A DNA stretch of 64,000 bases, taken from positions 3,500,001 through 3,564,000 of the forward strand of contig NZ_CP021645.1 in assembly GCF_006384975.1 (NCBI RefSeq). The letters are read 5' to 3'. A program made the translations under genes and the position numbers. The stretch comes from Pseudomonas oryzihabitans (GTDB taxonomy: Bacteria; Pseudomonadota; Gammaproteobacteria; Pseudomonadales; Pseudomonadaceae). Every line of letters begins with the position of its first letter. Position 1 is the stretch's first letter. This document shows, in pieces, positions 37,714 through 46,104 of this stretch. The notes under the pieces were generated by a model that saw only the letters and a list, made by a program, of their open reading frames with translations, had not been told where the DNA came from and did no database searches.

Positions 37714-38553
37714 ATGGCCGACGATCACTGGATCCAGCTGCAGCAAGACGCCGAGACCGGTATCGAGACCCTGCGCGCCCATTTCGAGGGCCATGCCTAC
37801 GATCCACACTGGCACGACGCCTATCTGGTGGGCTACACCGAGCAGGGCCTGCAGCAATTCCATTGCCGTGGCCAGCGCCATCTGAGCACCCCGGGGCAGG
37901 TCTTCCTGCTGGAGCCCGGCGAGTTGCACGACGGCCAGGCGCCGGAAGCCGAGGGCTTCACCTATTCCATGCTCTATCTCGATCCTCAGTGGCTGGCGCG
38001 CGAGCTGCAGGGGCTGCATGGCGACGCCCGCCCACTCGGAGAGCCCGGCTTCGCCCGCACCCTGGTGGAGCAAGCCGAGTTGCACCGCGCCGTAGCCTGG
38101 GCCCATGAGGTCCTGAGCCGGCCCGAACTGCGCATCGTCCGCCAGAGCGCCCTGGACGCCCTGCTGCTGCGCCTGTTGCCGCAACTGCAATGGCGCGCGC
38201 CCCAGGCCGGTGATCCCCGGCTGCCCCAGGTGGCCCTGCGCGCGCGGGACTTCCTGCACGCCCACCACCATGAGGACATCGGCCTGGAAGAACTGGCGCG
38301 AGCCTGCGGGGTGGACAGATTCCGCCTGACCCGCGCCTTCAAGGCGGCCTTTGGCCTCGCACCCCACGCCTATCTGGTGCAATTGCGGCTGTCTCGCGCC
38401 CGCCGCCTGCTGGCCGATGGCCTGTCGCCGGCGGACACCGCCGCGGCCCTGGGCTTCGCCGACCAGAGCCATCTGGGTCGCTGGTTCCGCCGCGCCTATG
38501 GCCTGACGCCCGCCGCCTACCGCGCGCGCTGCTCGAATCTTCCAGACCGCTAG
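37714..38553 (+). CDS. AraC-family regulator of the adjacent LysE-type exporter
   Basis: 279 residues. The N-terminal cupin-like sensor domain contains HWHDAYLVGYTEQGLQQF and PGQVFLLEPGELHDGQ. The C-terminal AraC domain has two helix-turn-helices (GLEELARACGVDRFRLTRAFKAAFGLAP and SPADTAAALGFADQSHLGRWFRRAYGLTP). This AraC + LysE pairing is common; the regulator presumably senses an amino acid or analogue and induces its export. A repeated 20-bp motif precedes both genes. Confidence 0.88.
   Translation: MADDHWIQLQQDAETGIETLRAHFEGHAYDPHWHDAYLVGYTEQGLQQFHCRGQRHLSTPGQVFLLEPGELHDGQAPEAEGFTYSMLYLDPQWLARELQGLHGDARPLGEPGFARTLVEQAELHRAVAWAHEVLSRPELRIVRQSALDALLLRLLPQLQWRAPQAGDPRLPQVALRARDFLHAHHHEDIGLEELARACGVDRFRLTRAFKAAFGLAPHAYLVQLRLSRARRLLADGLSPADTAAALGFADQSHLGRWFRRAYGLTPAAYRARCSNLPDR
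38530..38549 (+). promoter_or_regulatory. Putative AraC operator, copy 2
   Basis: TGCTCGAATCTTCCAGACCG, differing in one base from the copy at 37643-37662. It lies inside the last codons of the AraC gene (encoding CSNLPD) and 50 bp before the LysE-type gene. The distances to the two start codons are nearly equal (51 and 50 bp), which supports a regulatory role. Confidence 0.55.
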
Positions 38554-38599
38554 CGACGGGGCTGCGACGCTGGAGACTCAGTCCTTCCAGGAGTCTCCC

Positions 38600-39184
38600 A
38601 TGTCCCTGTTGCCCTTCCTGCTATTCGCCCTGGTCGCCTCCATCACCCCTGGGCCGACCAATGTCCTCATCCTCGGTCACAGCGCCCGCCATGGCGCCCG
38701 GGCCAGTCTGCCACTGGTGCTGGGCGGCAGCCTGGGCGCGGTCGCCCTGGTGCTGGTGGTGGGCTTCGGCCTCGGCCAGACCCTGGCCCGGCATCCCGAC
38801 TGGCAACGCGGCCTGGCCTGGGCCGGGGTACTCTGGCTGAGCTGGCTGGCCTGGCAACTGGCCCGCGCCAGGGCGCCGGAGGTGGCGGACGACAGCGCCC
38901 GCCTGGGCTTCGGCGGCACCGCCGGCCTACAGGTGCTCAACCCCAAGAGCTGGAGCATGGCGCTGGCGGTGGTGACCGTCTACGCCGAGCCCGGCGTCGA
39001 TTTGTGGCGCCAGGTCCTGCTGCTGGCCCTGGTGTTCCTGCTGGTGTCTGTACCTTGCCTGGGCCTCTGGGCGCTGCTCGGCCGGGCCGCGGCGCGCCGC
39101 CTGAAATCGACGCGGGCCTGGCGCGGTTTCAACCTGGGAATGGCCGGCTTGCTGCTCGTGTCGGCCTGGGCGACGGTGGTCTAG
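38600..39184 (+). CDS. LysE/RhtB-family amino-acid exporter
   Basis: 194 residues with five or six membrane helices. It starts MSLLPFLLFALVASITPGPTNVLIL, the family signature (TPGPxN), and has LQVLNPKSWSMALAVVTVY in the middle. It exports an amino acid or derivative across the inner membrane by proton exchange. GGAG lies before the ATG at 38600. It is coregulated with the AraC gene just upstream, and its end overlaps the convergent LysR gene by 4 bp. Confidence 0.9.
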   Translation: MSLLPFLLFALVASITPGPTNVLILGHSARHGARASLPLVLGGSLGAVALVLVVGFGLGQTLARHPDWQRGLAWAGVLWLSWLAWQLARARAPEVADDSARLGFGGTAGLQVLNPKSWSMALAVVTVYAEPGVDLWRQVLLLALVFLLVSVPCLGLWALLGRAAARRLKSTRAWRGFNLGMAGLLLVSAWATVV

Positions 39185-40089
39185 ACCGGCGCCCCGTCAT
39201 GAGCCTGGAGACTGACCTCCAGATGCTCCAGCCAGGCCCGCACGGCCGGCAACTGACCCCGGCGATGGGCGTAGGCGGCCTGGAGGTGACCGCCGGGGAT
39301 GGACCAGTCCGGCAAGAGGCGCTGCAGGCGGCCCTCGGCCAGTTCGGTCTGACAGTAGATCAGCGGCAGTACCGTGTAGCCGAGGCCGGCCAGGGCGGCG
39401 GTCTTGCGGACGCCGAAGTCGTCGATGCCCAGCCGGGCCTCCAAGACCAGCTCGCGCCGTTCGCCCTGGGGGCCCACCAGGCGCAGATGCACCTTGCGAT
39501 CCACTTCGAGGGCGCCGAGCAGCGGGAGACCCAGCAGGGCCTCCGGTGCATCCAGGGGTCGGCCGGCGAGCAACTCGGGGGTCGCCACCAGCACCACCGC
39601 GGCCTGACGCAGCCGCCGTACCACCAACCCCGGCTCTTCGTCGTCGAGGTCCCGTACGCGCAGGGCGACGTCCACCCCTTCGTTGATGATGTCCACCCGG
39701 CGGTTGACCAGCAGCAGGTCCAGCTGCACCTGGGGATAGCGTGCGAGGAACTGCGTCACCACCTCCGGCAGGTACTGCTGCGCCAGGGCCACCGGGCAGG
39801 ACACCCGCAGCGGACCTCGCGGTTCGCTGGACAGGCTGGCAGCGGTTTCGGCAGCGCTCTCCGCCTCGCGCAGCAGCGCCTGGCAATGCACCAGGTAGCG
39901 CTCGCCCAGGGTGGTGAGGGTCAGGGTGCGGGTGGTGCGCTGCAGCAGGCGGGCGCCCAGACGCGTCTCCAGCTCGGCGATGCGTCGCGACAGCCGCGAC
40001 TTGGGAATGCCCAGCAGCCGACCGGCGGCAGCGAAGCCCCCGGCTTCCACCACCTTGGCGAAGTAGGCGAGATCATTGAGGTCTTGCAT
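39181..40089 (-). CDS. LysR-family regulator divergent from azoR
   Basis: 302 residues: an N-terminal helix-turn-helix ([38 protein letters not shown]) and a LysR effector domain ([34 protein letters not shown]). It is divergent from azoR, across a 110-bp gap containing GTCCTAT near 40097 and ATAGGAC near 40184, an inverted pair that may be regulator-linked. Likely controls the FMN azoreductase in response to quinones or other electrophiles; inference from similar pairs. Confidence 0.88.
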   Translation of the reverse strand: MQDLNDLAYFAKVVEAGGFAAAGRLLGIPKSRLSRRIAELETRLGARLLQRTTRTLTLTTLGERYLVHCQALLREAESAAETAASLSSEPRGPLRVSCPVALAQQYLPEVVTQFLARYPQVQLDLLLVNRRVDIINEGVDVALRVRDLDDEEPGLVVRRLRQAAVVLVATPELLAGRPLDAPEALLGLPLLGALEVDRKVHLRLVGPQGERRELVLEARLGIDDFGVRKTAALAGLGYTVLPLIYCQTELAEGRLQRLLPDWSIPGGHLQAAYAHRRGQLPAVRAWLEHLEVSLQAHDGAPV

Positions 40090-40199
40090 GGCCGATTGTC
40101 CTATCCATGGGACGATGCATCACATTCTACGGGACTAATCGAGTATTCGACTTATCGGTAGTCTGGACCCATCTCTTCGAATCCTATAGGACCGTCGCC

Positions 40200-40802
40200 A
40201 TGAAACTCCTGCACATCGATTCCAGCATCCTCGGTGATCATTCCGCGTCCCGCGCCCTGAGCACCAAGGTCGTCGCCGCGCTGAAGGCCAGCCATCCGGA
40301 GCTGGACGTGACCTACCACGATCTCGCCCATGATTCGCTGGGCCACTTCTCCGCCGCCAGCCTGGCCGCCGGTGCCACCCCGGCCGAGCAGCGCAGCGCC
40401 GAACAGCGCGACGAAGCCGAGCGCAATGCCCGCGCCCTGCAGGAATTCCTCGCCGCCGACGTGCTGGTACTGGGTGCGCCCATGTACAACTTCACCATCC
40501 CGACCCAGCTGAAGGCCTGGATCGACCGCATCACCGTGGCCGGCACCACCTTCCGCTACGGCGAAGCCGGTCCGGAAGGCCTGTGCGGTGGCAAGAAGGC
40601 GATCATCGTCGCCACTGCCGGCGGCATCCATGCGGGCAAGCCCACCGGTATCGCCCACGAGGACTACCTGAAGTTGCTGCTGGGCTTCCTCGGCATCACC
40701 GACGTCCAGATCGTCCGCGCCGAAGGCCTGGCCTATGGCGACGAAGCCAAGGGCGCCGCCCTGGCCAGCGCCGAGCGCCAGATCGCAGAGCAGTACGCCT
40801 GA
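40200..40802 (+). CDS. azoR: FMN-dependent NADH:quinone reductase / azoreductase
   Basis: 200 residues with the flavodoxin-like fold of AzoR. The FMN-binding start is [21 protein letters not shown], then [19 protein letters not shown] and [11 protein letters not shown]. It reduces quinones and azo dyes with NADH by two-electron transfer, protecting against quinone stress. The ATG at 40200 was chosen because it begins the conserved strand; the longer open frame upstream is intergenic. Divergent from a LysR gene. Confidence 0.92.
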   Translation: MKLLHIDSSILGDHSASRALSTKVVAALKASHPELDVTYHDLAHDSLGHFSAASLAAGATPAEQRSAEQRDEAERNARALQEFLAADVLVLGAPMYNFTIPTQLKAWIDRITVAGTTFRYGEAGPEGLCGGKKAIIVATAGGIHAGKPTGIAHEDYLKLLLGFLGITDVQIVRAEGLAYGDEAKGAALASAERQIAEQYA

Positions 40803-40811
40803 GTCTGGGTG

Positions 40812-41040
40812 GCCCTCACCCCCGGCCCCTCTCCCTGAGGGAGAGGGGAGCTAGAGCCCAGAGGTCGAGATTCGTGGGCCTTGGCTCAGCGGCTTAGCCA
40901 ATGCACCGCCCTGCTCTTCCCCTCAGCAGAAGGGAGAAGACCCAAAGGCTGAGCCTTGTTGGCCCTGACGCTGATAAGCATCCATTCCACCGCCCCGCTC
41001 TTCCCCCTCTCCCTCCGGGAGAGGGCCGGGGTGAGGGCAA
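40812..41040. repeat. Inverted pair of C-rich hairpin repeats after azoR
   Basis: A forward copy (CCCTCACCCCCGGCCCCTCT..., 40813-40850) and a reverse copy (...GGGAGAGGGCCGGGGTGAGG, 41004-41039) enclose about 150 bp. No gene is visible in this convergent gap between azoR and the aldo-keto reductase. Each copy forms its own hairpin, and the pair can also fold into a long stem. The interior carries a weaker CTCTTCCCCTCAGCAGAAGG segment resembling a decayed copy. Confidence 0.78.
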
Positions 41041-41049
41041 CGCCGCTCC

Positions 41050-42030
41050 TCAGCTGAACCCCACCACCGGATGCGGCACATAGGGCGCTTCCAGGGCGGC
41101 GATCTCTTCATCACTCAGCTGCAGTTCCAAGGCCGCCACCGCATCGTCCAGATGCTGCGGCTTGGACGCCCCGACGATGGGCGCATCGATCCCCGGTTTC
41201 TGCAGCAGCCAGGCCAAGGCCACCTGGGCACGAGGTACGCCACGGGCTTCAGCGATGCGCGCCACGGCCGCGACGATCTGCCGGTCGGAATCCTCACTGG
41301 CGGTATAGAGCGTCTTGCCATAGGCGTCGCTCTCGGTGCGCGCCGTACTGGCGTCCCAGTCGCGAGTCAGGCGGCCACGGGCCAGGGGACTCCAGGGAAT
41401 CACCCCGATGCCGGCATCGCGGCACAGCGGCAGCATCTCCCGCTCCTCTTCGCGATTGAGCAGGTTCACGTGGTTCTGCATGGTGGCGAAACGCGTCCAG
41501 CCGTGGCGTTCAGCGGTATGCAGCGCCTTGGCGAATTGCCAGGCATACATGCTGCTCGCACCGATGTGCAGCGCCTTGCCCGCCTTGACCACATCATGCA
41601 GGGCTTCGAGGGTCTCCTCGATGGGCGTCTGGTAGTCCCAGCGATGGATCTGGTAGAGGTCGACGTAGTCAGTACCCAGCCGCTGCAGGCTGGCGTCGAT
41701 GGCGGCGAAGATGGCCTTGCGCGACAGGCCGCCGACGTTGGGCTTGTCCCGCAGCGGGAAGTACACCTTGGTCGCCAGCACGATCTCCTCGCGCACGGCG
41801 TTGGCCTTGAGGAAGCGGCCGACGATCTCTTCGCTGGTGCCATCGGAATAGCTGTTGGCGGTATCGAAGAAATTGATCCCCAGGTCCAGCGCCTTCTTCA
41901 GCAGCGGCAGGCTCTGGTCTTCCGGCAGGGTCCAGGGGTGATTGCCACGCTCGGGCACGCCATAGGTCATGCAGCCCAGGCAAAGGGGTGAGATCTTCAG
42001 GCCGGTACGGCCGAGGTTGCGGTACTTCAT
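41050..42030 (-). CDS. Aldo/keto reductase
   Basis: 326 residues of the AKR fold. The tetrad is visible: Asp and Tyr in NFFDTANSYSDGTSEE, Lys in LATKVYFP and His in YQIHRWDYQTP. The NADPH site is near VALAWLLQKPGIDAPIVGASKPQHLD. Probably reduces small aldehydes; the substrate cannot be told. The ATG at 42030 (MKYRNLGRTGLKISPLCLG) has GGAGG just upstream. Divergent from osmC over 119 bp, so the two may share stress-responsive control. Confidence 0.9.
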   Translation of the reverse strand: MKYRNLGRTGLKISPLCLGCMTYGVPERGNHPWTLPEDQSLPLLKKALDLGINFFDTANSYSDGTSEEIVGRFLKANAVREEIVLATKVYFPLRDKPNVGGLSRKAIFAAIDASLQRLGTDYVDLYQIHRWDYQTPIEETLEALHDVVKAGKALHIGASSMYAWQFAKALHTAERHGWTRFATMQNHVNLLNREEEREMLPLCRDAGIGVIPWSPLARGRLTRDWDASTARTESDAYGKTLYTASEDSDRQIVAAVARIAEARGVPRAQVALAWLLQKPGIDAPIVGASKPQHLDDAVAALELQLSDEEIAALEAPYVPHPVVGFS

Positions 42031-42149
42031 GGAGGCCTCCAAAGGTTGTTGAAAGGGGGTTGACCACGCAGGTCTTGGATCGACTGCAACGAACTTACCG
42101 GCTGCCATCTGGCTCTAGATGGATTCCTACCCACAACCGGAGACGCTTC

Positions 42150-42578
42150 ATGAAGAAATATGCTTCCGCGGTCTGGCAAGGCGGTCTGAAAGACGGCAAG
42201 GGCCACATCACCACCGAGAGCGGCGCGCTCAAGGATAATGCCTACGGCTTCAACACCCGCTTCGAAGGCACTCCGGGTACCAACCCCGAGGAACTGATCG
42301 GCGCCGCCCATGCCGGCTGCTTCTCCATGGCCTTCTCCATGCTGCTGGGTCAACAGGGTCTCACGCCTGAGCGCATCGAGACCAAGGCCGACGTCACCCT
42401 GGACAAGGTCGGCGAGGGTTTCGAGATCACCACCATCGACCTGACCATGAAGGCCAAGATTCCCGGTGCCACCCAGGAGCAGTTCACCACCATCGCCAAT
42501 CAGGCGAAGGAAGGCTGCCCGGTATCCAAGGTACTCAAGGGTGCCAAGATCAACCTGAACGCCACGCTGGAAGGCTAA
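42150..42578 (+). CDS. osmC: OsmC peroxiredoxin (organic hydroperoxide resistance)
   Basis: 142 residues of the OsmC family. The two redox-active Cys lie in AHAGCFSMAF and KEGCPVSKVLKG. It reduces organic hydroperoxides in the cytosol using thiols. The start MKKYASAVWQGGLKDGKGHI is conserved, with CGGAGA upstream of 42150. The TAA stop at 42576-42578 is the first base group of hairpin element copy 2, so the element sits exactly on the gene end. Confidence 0.93.
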   Translation: MKKYASAVWQGGLKDGKGHITTESGALKDNAYGFNTRFEGTPGTNPEELIGAAHAGCFSMAFSMLLGQQGLTPERIETKADVTLDKVGEGFEITTIDLTMKAKIPGATQEQFTTIANQAKEGCPVSKVLKGAKINLNATLEG

Positions 42579-42733
42579 GAGCCTGTTCAAAATCTTGCGA
42601 GCTAGAGCCAAACAAGGCCTGGGCGGCCCCACGAAAACGCCTGAGGAAGCGGAGTTTACGAGTGGTAAATGAGCATTCCGAAGGCGTTTTCAACGCAGTT
42701 TGGCCGACGCGCAGCAGATTATGAACAGGCTCT
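42577..42733. repeat. Hairpin element, copy 2 (stop-codon-adjacent MITE-like repeat)
   Basis: Terminal inverted repeats AGAGCCTGTTCAAAATCT (left) and AGATTATGAACAGGCTCT (right) match with one difference. The core at about 42641-42681 is the same as in copy 1 (GAGGAAGCGGAGTTTACGAG, then TGGTAAATGAGCATTCCGAA). It is flanked by perfectly complementary arms GAAAACGCCT and AGGCGTTTTC that differ from the arms of other copies. The direct flank TAA occurs on both sides; on the left it is the osmC stop. Confidence 0.87.
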
Positions 42734-42847
42734 AAGGGTCCGGTGCCTGCCGGTGCCGCTCGGCGCCGGCAACACCGCGTCATAAAGCCCTTCCGCAGCG
42801 CCAGGCTGAATGGCTAGACTGCTCCGACCCCATATTCGGAGTTCCCG

Positions 42848-42976
42848 ATGAACGACTCCATCTTCATGGCGATCTTTTCCATCCTCGCGCTGCTGTTGCT
42901 TGGCGGCGGTGTCTATGGCTGCGTGATCCTCAATCGTCAGCGCAAGGACATCGAGAAGAACGACAGCGAAGGCTAG
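42848..42976 (+). CDS. Small single-helix membrane protein
   Basis: 42 residues (MNDSIFMAIFSILALLLLGG...), below the usual length cutoff. GGAG lies 6-9 nt before the ATG at 42848. One hydrophobic helix (residues 5-28) with a Cys is followed by a charged tail (NRQRKDIEKNDSEG). The profile of helix plus charged cytoplasmic tail is that of small inner-membrane regulatory proteins; no family is recognised. Confidence 0.6.
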   Translation: MNDSIFMAIFSILALLLLGGGVYGCVILNRQRKDIEKNDSEG

Positions 42977-43182
42977 GTCAGGCGCCGACCAGTCAGGTAG
43001 CGGACGCCTGCCAGACCGAGGGCTGCCACACGCGGTTCATAGCCTGAGGCAGAGGGGCAGTCGACGCCAGAAAGAAGCCAAGGTGACGACCGTTGCAACG
43101 CTGCTGTCGCCACGTCCAAACGACAGCTCTCGCCCTTTCTGCCCCATCGCCGCTGCACATGACGGAACCTCGATGGCACCGA

Positions 43183-43198
43183 GGTTCCACGTGGAACC
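43183..43198. promoter_or_regulatory. parS-type ParB-binding palindrome (second copy)
   Basis: GGTTCCACGTGGAACC, the centre of a perfect 20-bp palindrome at 43181-43200. It contains the same 14-bp core GTTCCACGTGGAAC as the site at 16041-16056, 27 kb away. It abuts the stop codon of the small gene at 43199-43432. It differs from the Pseudomonas parS consensus only at the outermost base pair. Confidence 0.72.
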
Positions 43199-43432
43199 TC
43201 AGCGCTCGAGCTTGCGCTCGACCTCGGCGGTCTTGCGTTTCAGCTCGTCCGCCTCCTGCTCCTTGGTCTTGATATCGGTGGGGGTAATGGCCTTGTCGAT
43301 GGCATCGGTCGGCGCGGATTCGGGCTGCTGGATGTCCTTCTTCACCACCTCCACGGGACGGCCCGCTTCGTCGACCGTGGGCTCGTTCGGTGGGGTCTTG
43401 CCCAGATGGGCATCGGAACGCTGATCGCTCAT
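43199..43432 (-). CDS. Small hydrophilic protein, unknown
   Basis: 77 residues, highly charged and without signal peptide or membrane helix. The N-terminus is disordered and Pro-rich (DAHLGKTPPNEPTVDEAGRP); the C-terminus is a predicted amphipathic helix or short coiled coil (TKEQEADELKRKTAEVERKLER). GGAG lies before the ATG at 43432. No domain recognised; possibly cotranscribed with the MarR gene upstream. Its stop touches a parS-type palindrome. Confidence 0.6.
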   Translation of the reverse strand: MSDQRSDAHLGKTPPNEPTVDEAGRPVEVVKKDIQQPESAPTDAIDKAITPTDIKTKEQEADELKRKTAEVERKLER

Positions 43433-43495
43433 GGAGAACTCCTTGATGGGTACTCTGCTTCGAGCCCTGCGACCAGCGTGGAGTTCGCTAACCGC

Positions 43496-43912
43496 TCAAC
43501 GAGGCGTCCGGACCCGCTCGAGATAAGCCAGCAACTGCCGCTGCTCGGCCGGCTCCAGCGGCGCGAAGACCGCTTCCAGCGCCTGCTGACGCGGCACCTG
43601 GGCTTGTTCCAAGGCCTGGCGACCCTGCTCGGTGAGATGCACCAACAGGGCACGCCGGTCCTGGGGGTGGGGCTCGCGGCGGACCAGGCCATCACGCTCC
43701 AGGGCGTCGAAGGCATCGGTCAGGGTGCGCGGCGCATGCCGCAGTTGCTCGGCCACCTCGCCGGGGCGGCAGGGACCGAGGCGCTCCAACACCATCAGCA
43801 CCTTGTAGCGGGCAAAGGACAGACCCGACGCCTTGAGCGTCTCATCCAGTTGTTGGCGCATCTGCCGTTTGAGATCCAGCAGGGCCTCGGCAATGGCGGC
43901 GGCGGTTGACAT
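43496..43912 (-). CDS. MarR-family regulator
   Basis: 138 residues with the MarR winged helix (KVLMVLERLGPCRPGEVAEQLRHAPRTLTDAFDALERDGLVRREPHPQDRR). The wing Asp-Arg (PQDRRALLV) is conserved. It is divergent, over a 54-bp gap, from the siderophore-interacting protein and MFS exporter genes, and should repress that unit and itself. An inverted repeat TGAGG-AA-CCTCA lies in the shared promoter. Ligand unknown. Confidence 0.9.
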   Translation of the reverse strand: MSTAAAIAEALLDLKRQMRQQLDETLKASGLSFARYKVLMVLERLGPCRPGEVAEQLRHAPRTLTDAFDALERDGLVRREPHPQDRRALLVHLTEQGRQALEQAQVPRQQALEAVFAPLEPAEQRQLLAYLERVRTPR

Positions 43913-43924
43913 GAAAGACTCTTA

Positions 43925-43948
43925 CCTCGAATATAGTGAGGAACCTCA
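43925..43948. promoter_or_regulatory. MarR operator and -10 box in the divergent promoter
   Basis: TGAGG-AA-CCTCA at 43937-43948 is an exact dyad with a 2-bp centre, and CCTC...GAGG at 43925-43941 forms an overlapping dyad. A TATAGT at 43932-43937 looks like the -10 of the rightward promoter. Binding of a MarR dimer here would block both genes. Confidence 0.55.
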
Positions 43949-43966
43949 ATTAATGGTACCTCCGCA

Positions 43967-44761
43967 ATGGCTACATCTTTTCACAGCCCTGAGGGCGATG
44001 CCAATGCCCGTCATGTATTCAACCGTGTGCGCTTCGAGCTCAAGCGGCGCTGGGCGACCGTCGTTCGCCGCGAAGAACTGGGTGGCGACCTCTTGCGCCT
44101 GACCTTCGGCGGCAGCGATCTGGCCGACTTCCAGAGCGCGGCCTTCGACGAGCACGTCAAGCTGTTCGTCCCCGCCGACACCACGCCCATCCGCGCCGCC
44201 AGCCCCGAACAACTGGTGGGCCGGCACTACACCCCGCGCCACTACGACGCCGCCCGTGGCGAATTGGCCATCGACTTCTACCTGCATGAAGCCGGGGTGC
44301 TGACCACCTGGGCGCGTCAGGCGCAACCCGGGGCCGAATTGATCATCGGCGGCCCCAAGGGCGCTCTCGTCCCGCCGGAGGATTTCGACTGGTATCTGCT
44401 GGCCGGCGACGAGACCGCCCTGCCGGCCATCGCCCGGCGCCTCGAGCAACTGGCCGCCGGCGTGCGCGTCCTGGTGATCGCCGAAATCGCCCGTCCAGGA
44501 CTGGAGATCACCCTGCCGACAGCGGCAGACGCCGACATCCGCTGGGTCCATCGCGACAGGCAGCCCGATGCCCTGCTGCAGGCGCTGCAAGCCCTGGAGC
44601 TGCCCGCTGGCGAAGGCTATGCCTGGGTAGCCGGCGAGGCGAGCCAAGCGCGCGCCGCGCGCCAGGCGCTCCTGACCAAGGGTCTGCCACGGGACTGGGT
44701 CAAGGCCGCCGGCTATTGGAAGCTCGGTGAAAGCGATCAGCACGTGAAGCTCGACGATTGA
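43967..44761 (+). CDS. Siderophore-interacting protein (FAD/NAD(P)H ferric-siderophore reductase)
   Basis: 264 residues of the SIP/ViuB family: an FAD-binding beta-barrel (FELKRRWATVVRREELGGDLLRLTF, and VGRHYTPRHYD contacting FAD) and a NAD(P)H domain (YLLAGDETALPAIARRLEQL). Such enzymes release iron from ferric siderophores in the cytosol, or act as related flavin reductases. It overlaps the downstream MFS gene by 4 bp, so the two are coupled. Regulated by a divergent MarR protein rather than an obvious Fur site. Confidence 0.88.
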   Translation: MATSFHSPEGDANARHVFNRVRFELKRRWATVVRREELGGDLLRLTFGGSDLADFQSAAFDEHVKLFVPADTTPIRAASPEQLVGRHYTPRHYDAARGELAIDFYLHEAGVLTTWARQAQPGAELIIGGPKGALVPPEDFDWYLLAGDETALPAIARRLEQLAAGVRVLVIAEIARPGLEITLPTAADADIRWVHRDRQPDALLQALQALELPAGEGYAWVAGEASQARAARQALLTKGLPRDWVKAAGYWKLGESDQHVKLDD

Positions 44762-46104
44762 GTACTGCCGCCCCCCTCGCCGACGGGCTGCCGCTCCCCC
44801 GCCGCCAGCGGGCCATCGCCGCCCTGCTGCTGGCCATCAGCATGACGGTGCTGGACAGCGGCATCGCCAACCTGGCCCTGCCCACCATCGCCCAGGCGCT
44901 GGACGTCTCGGCGGCGGCGGCGGTCTGGATCGTCAGTGCCTATCAGCTGAGCCTGGTCGCCTTGCTGTTTCCCCTGGCGGCGGTGGCCGAGCGCCAGGGT
45001 TTGCGCCCGGTATTCGCCGCCGGCGTCGGCATCTTCGGCCTGGCTTCCCTGGGCTGCGCCCTGGCGCCGGGCCTCCCCAGTCTGGTAGCCGCCCGCGCGC
45101 TCCAGGGCGTGGGCGCCGCCGCCATCATGTGCGTCAGCGCCGGTATCGTCCGGCTGTCCTACCCGCGGGATCGGCTGGGGCGCGGTATCGCCATCAATGC
45201 CCTGTGCGTCGCCCTGGGTTCGGCCGCCGCGCCCAGCCTGGGAGCGGCGATCTTGACCCTGGGTAGCTGGCCCTGGCTGTTCGCGGTCAATGTGCCCATC
45301 GCGTTAGTGATCGGCCTGCTGGTACGCAATCTGCCCGACAGCCCTCGCGCGCAACGCCGGCTCGATCCGCTCAGCGTGCTGCTCAACGCCCTGGTGTTCT
45401 GCGCCGGCATCGGCGGTCTCGAACGCCTGGGCGGTGCGCCCCTGCAGGGTATGGCACTGCTGCTGTTGGCAGCCGCCAGCCTGGTATTGCTGATCCGCCG
45501 CGAGCGCGGACTGCCGGCACCCCTGCTGCCGGTCGATCTGCTGGGCCTGCCGGCCATGCGTCACTCGGTGCTGGCCTCGGTCTGCTCCTTCGCGGCGCAG
45601 ATGCTGTGTTTTCTCGCCCTGCCCTTCTACCTGCAGCATCAGCTCGGGCTGGTGCCCCTGCACGTTGCCCTGTTGATGCTGGCCTGGCCACTCACCGTGG
45701 CGGTGTCGGCCCAGGTGGCCGGGCGTCTGGCCGATCGCTATCCGCCGCAGCGCCTGTGCATGCTGGGCGGCTTGGGCATCGCCCTGGGGCTGGCCGCCGC
45801 TGCCGGCATGCCGCTGGCGCGCTCGACCCTGCTGCTGATTCCCTGTCTGGTGCTCGGCGGGATCGGCTTCGGCTTCTTCCAGGTGCCCAACAACAGGATC
45901 ATGCTCACCGCCGCCCCCGCGGGGCGCAATGGCGCCACCGGTGGCGTCCAGGCCACCGCCCGCCAGACCGGTATGGCGCTGGGCGCTGCGGCCCTGGCCC
46001 TGCTGCTGCATCTGGATGGGAGCCTGGCGCCGCGGCTGGGTCTAGCCCTGGCGGCGGCGCTGGGGTTGGTCGCGGCCTGGTCCAACTGGCGGGCACCGCG
46101 TTAG
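44758..46104 (+). CDS. MFS drug exporter (DHA2-like)
   Basis: 448 residues, all membrane, of the EmrB/QacA-type major facilitator family. The N-terminal LLAISMTVLDSGIANLALPTIAQAL is the DHA2 signature, and RALQGVGAAAIM is motif C-like. It likely expels hydrophobic cations or another toxic compound. The start is a TTG at 44758 overlapping the stop of the SIP gene. Pairing of an iron-siderophore flavoprotein with an exporter under MarR control suggests siderophore-linked or redox-drug export; uncertain. Confidence 0.87.
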   Translation: MSTAAPLADGLPLPRRQRAIAALLLAISMTVLDSGIANLALPTIAQALDVSAAAAVWIVSAYQLSLVALLFPLAAVAERQGLRPVFAAGVGIFGLASLGCALAPGLPSLVAARALQGVGAAAIMCVSAGIVRLSYPRDRLGRGIAINALCVALGSAAAPSLGAAILTLGSWPWLFAVNVPIALVIGLLVRNLPDSPRAQRRLDPLSVLLNALVFCAGIGGLERLGGAPLQGMALLLLAAASLVLLIRRERGLPAPLLPVDLLGLPAMRHSVLASVCSFAAQMLCFLALPFYLQHQLGLVPLHVALLMLAWPLTVAVSAQVAGRLADRYPPQRLCMLGGLGIALGLAAAAGMPLARSTLLLIPCLVLGGIGFGFFQVPNNRIMLTAAPAGRNGATGGVQATARQTGMALGAAALALLLHLDGSLAPRLGLALAAALGLVAAWSNWRAPR

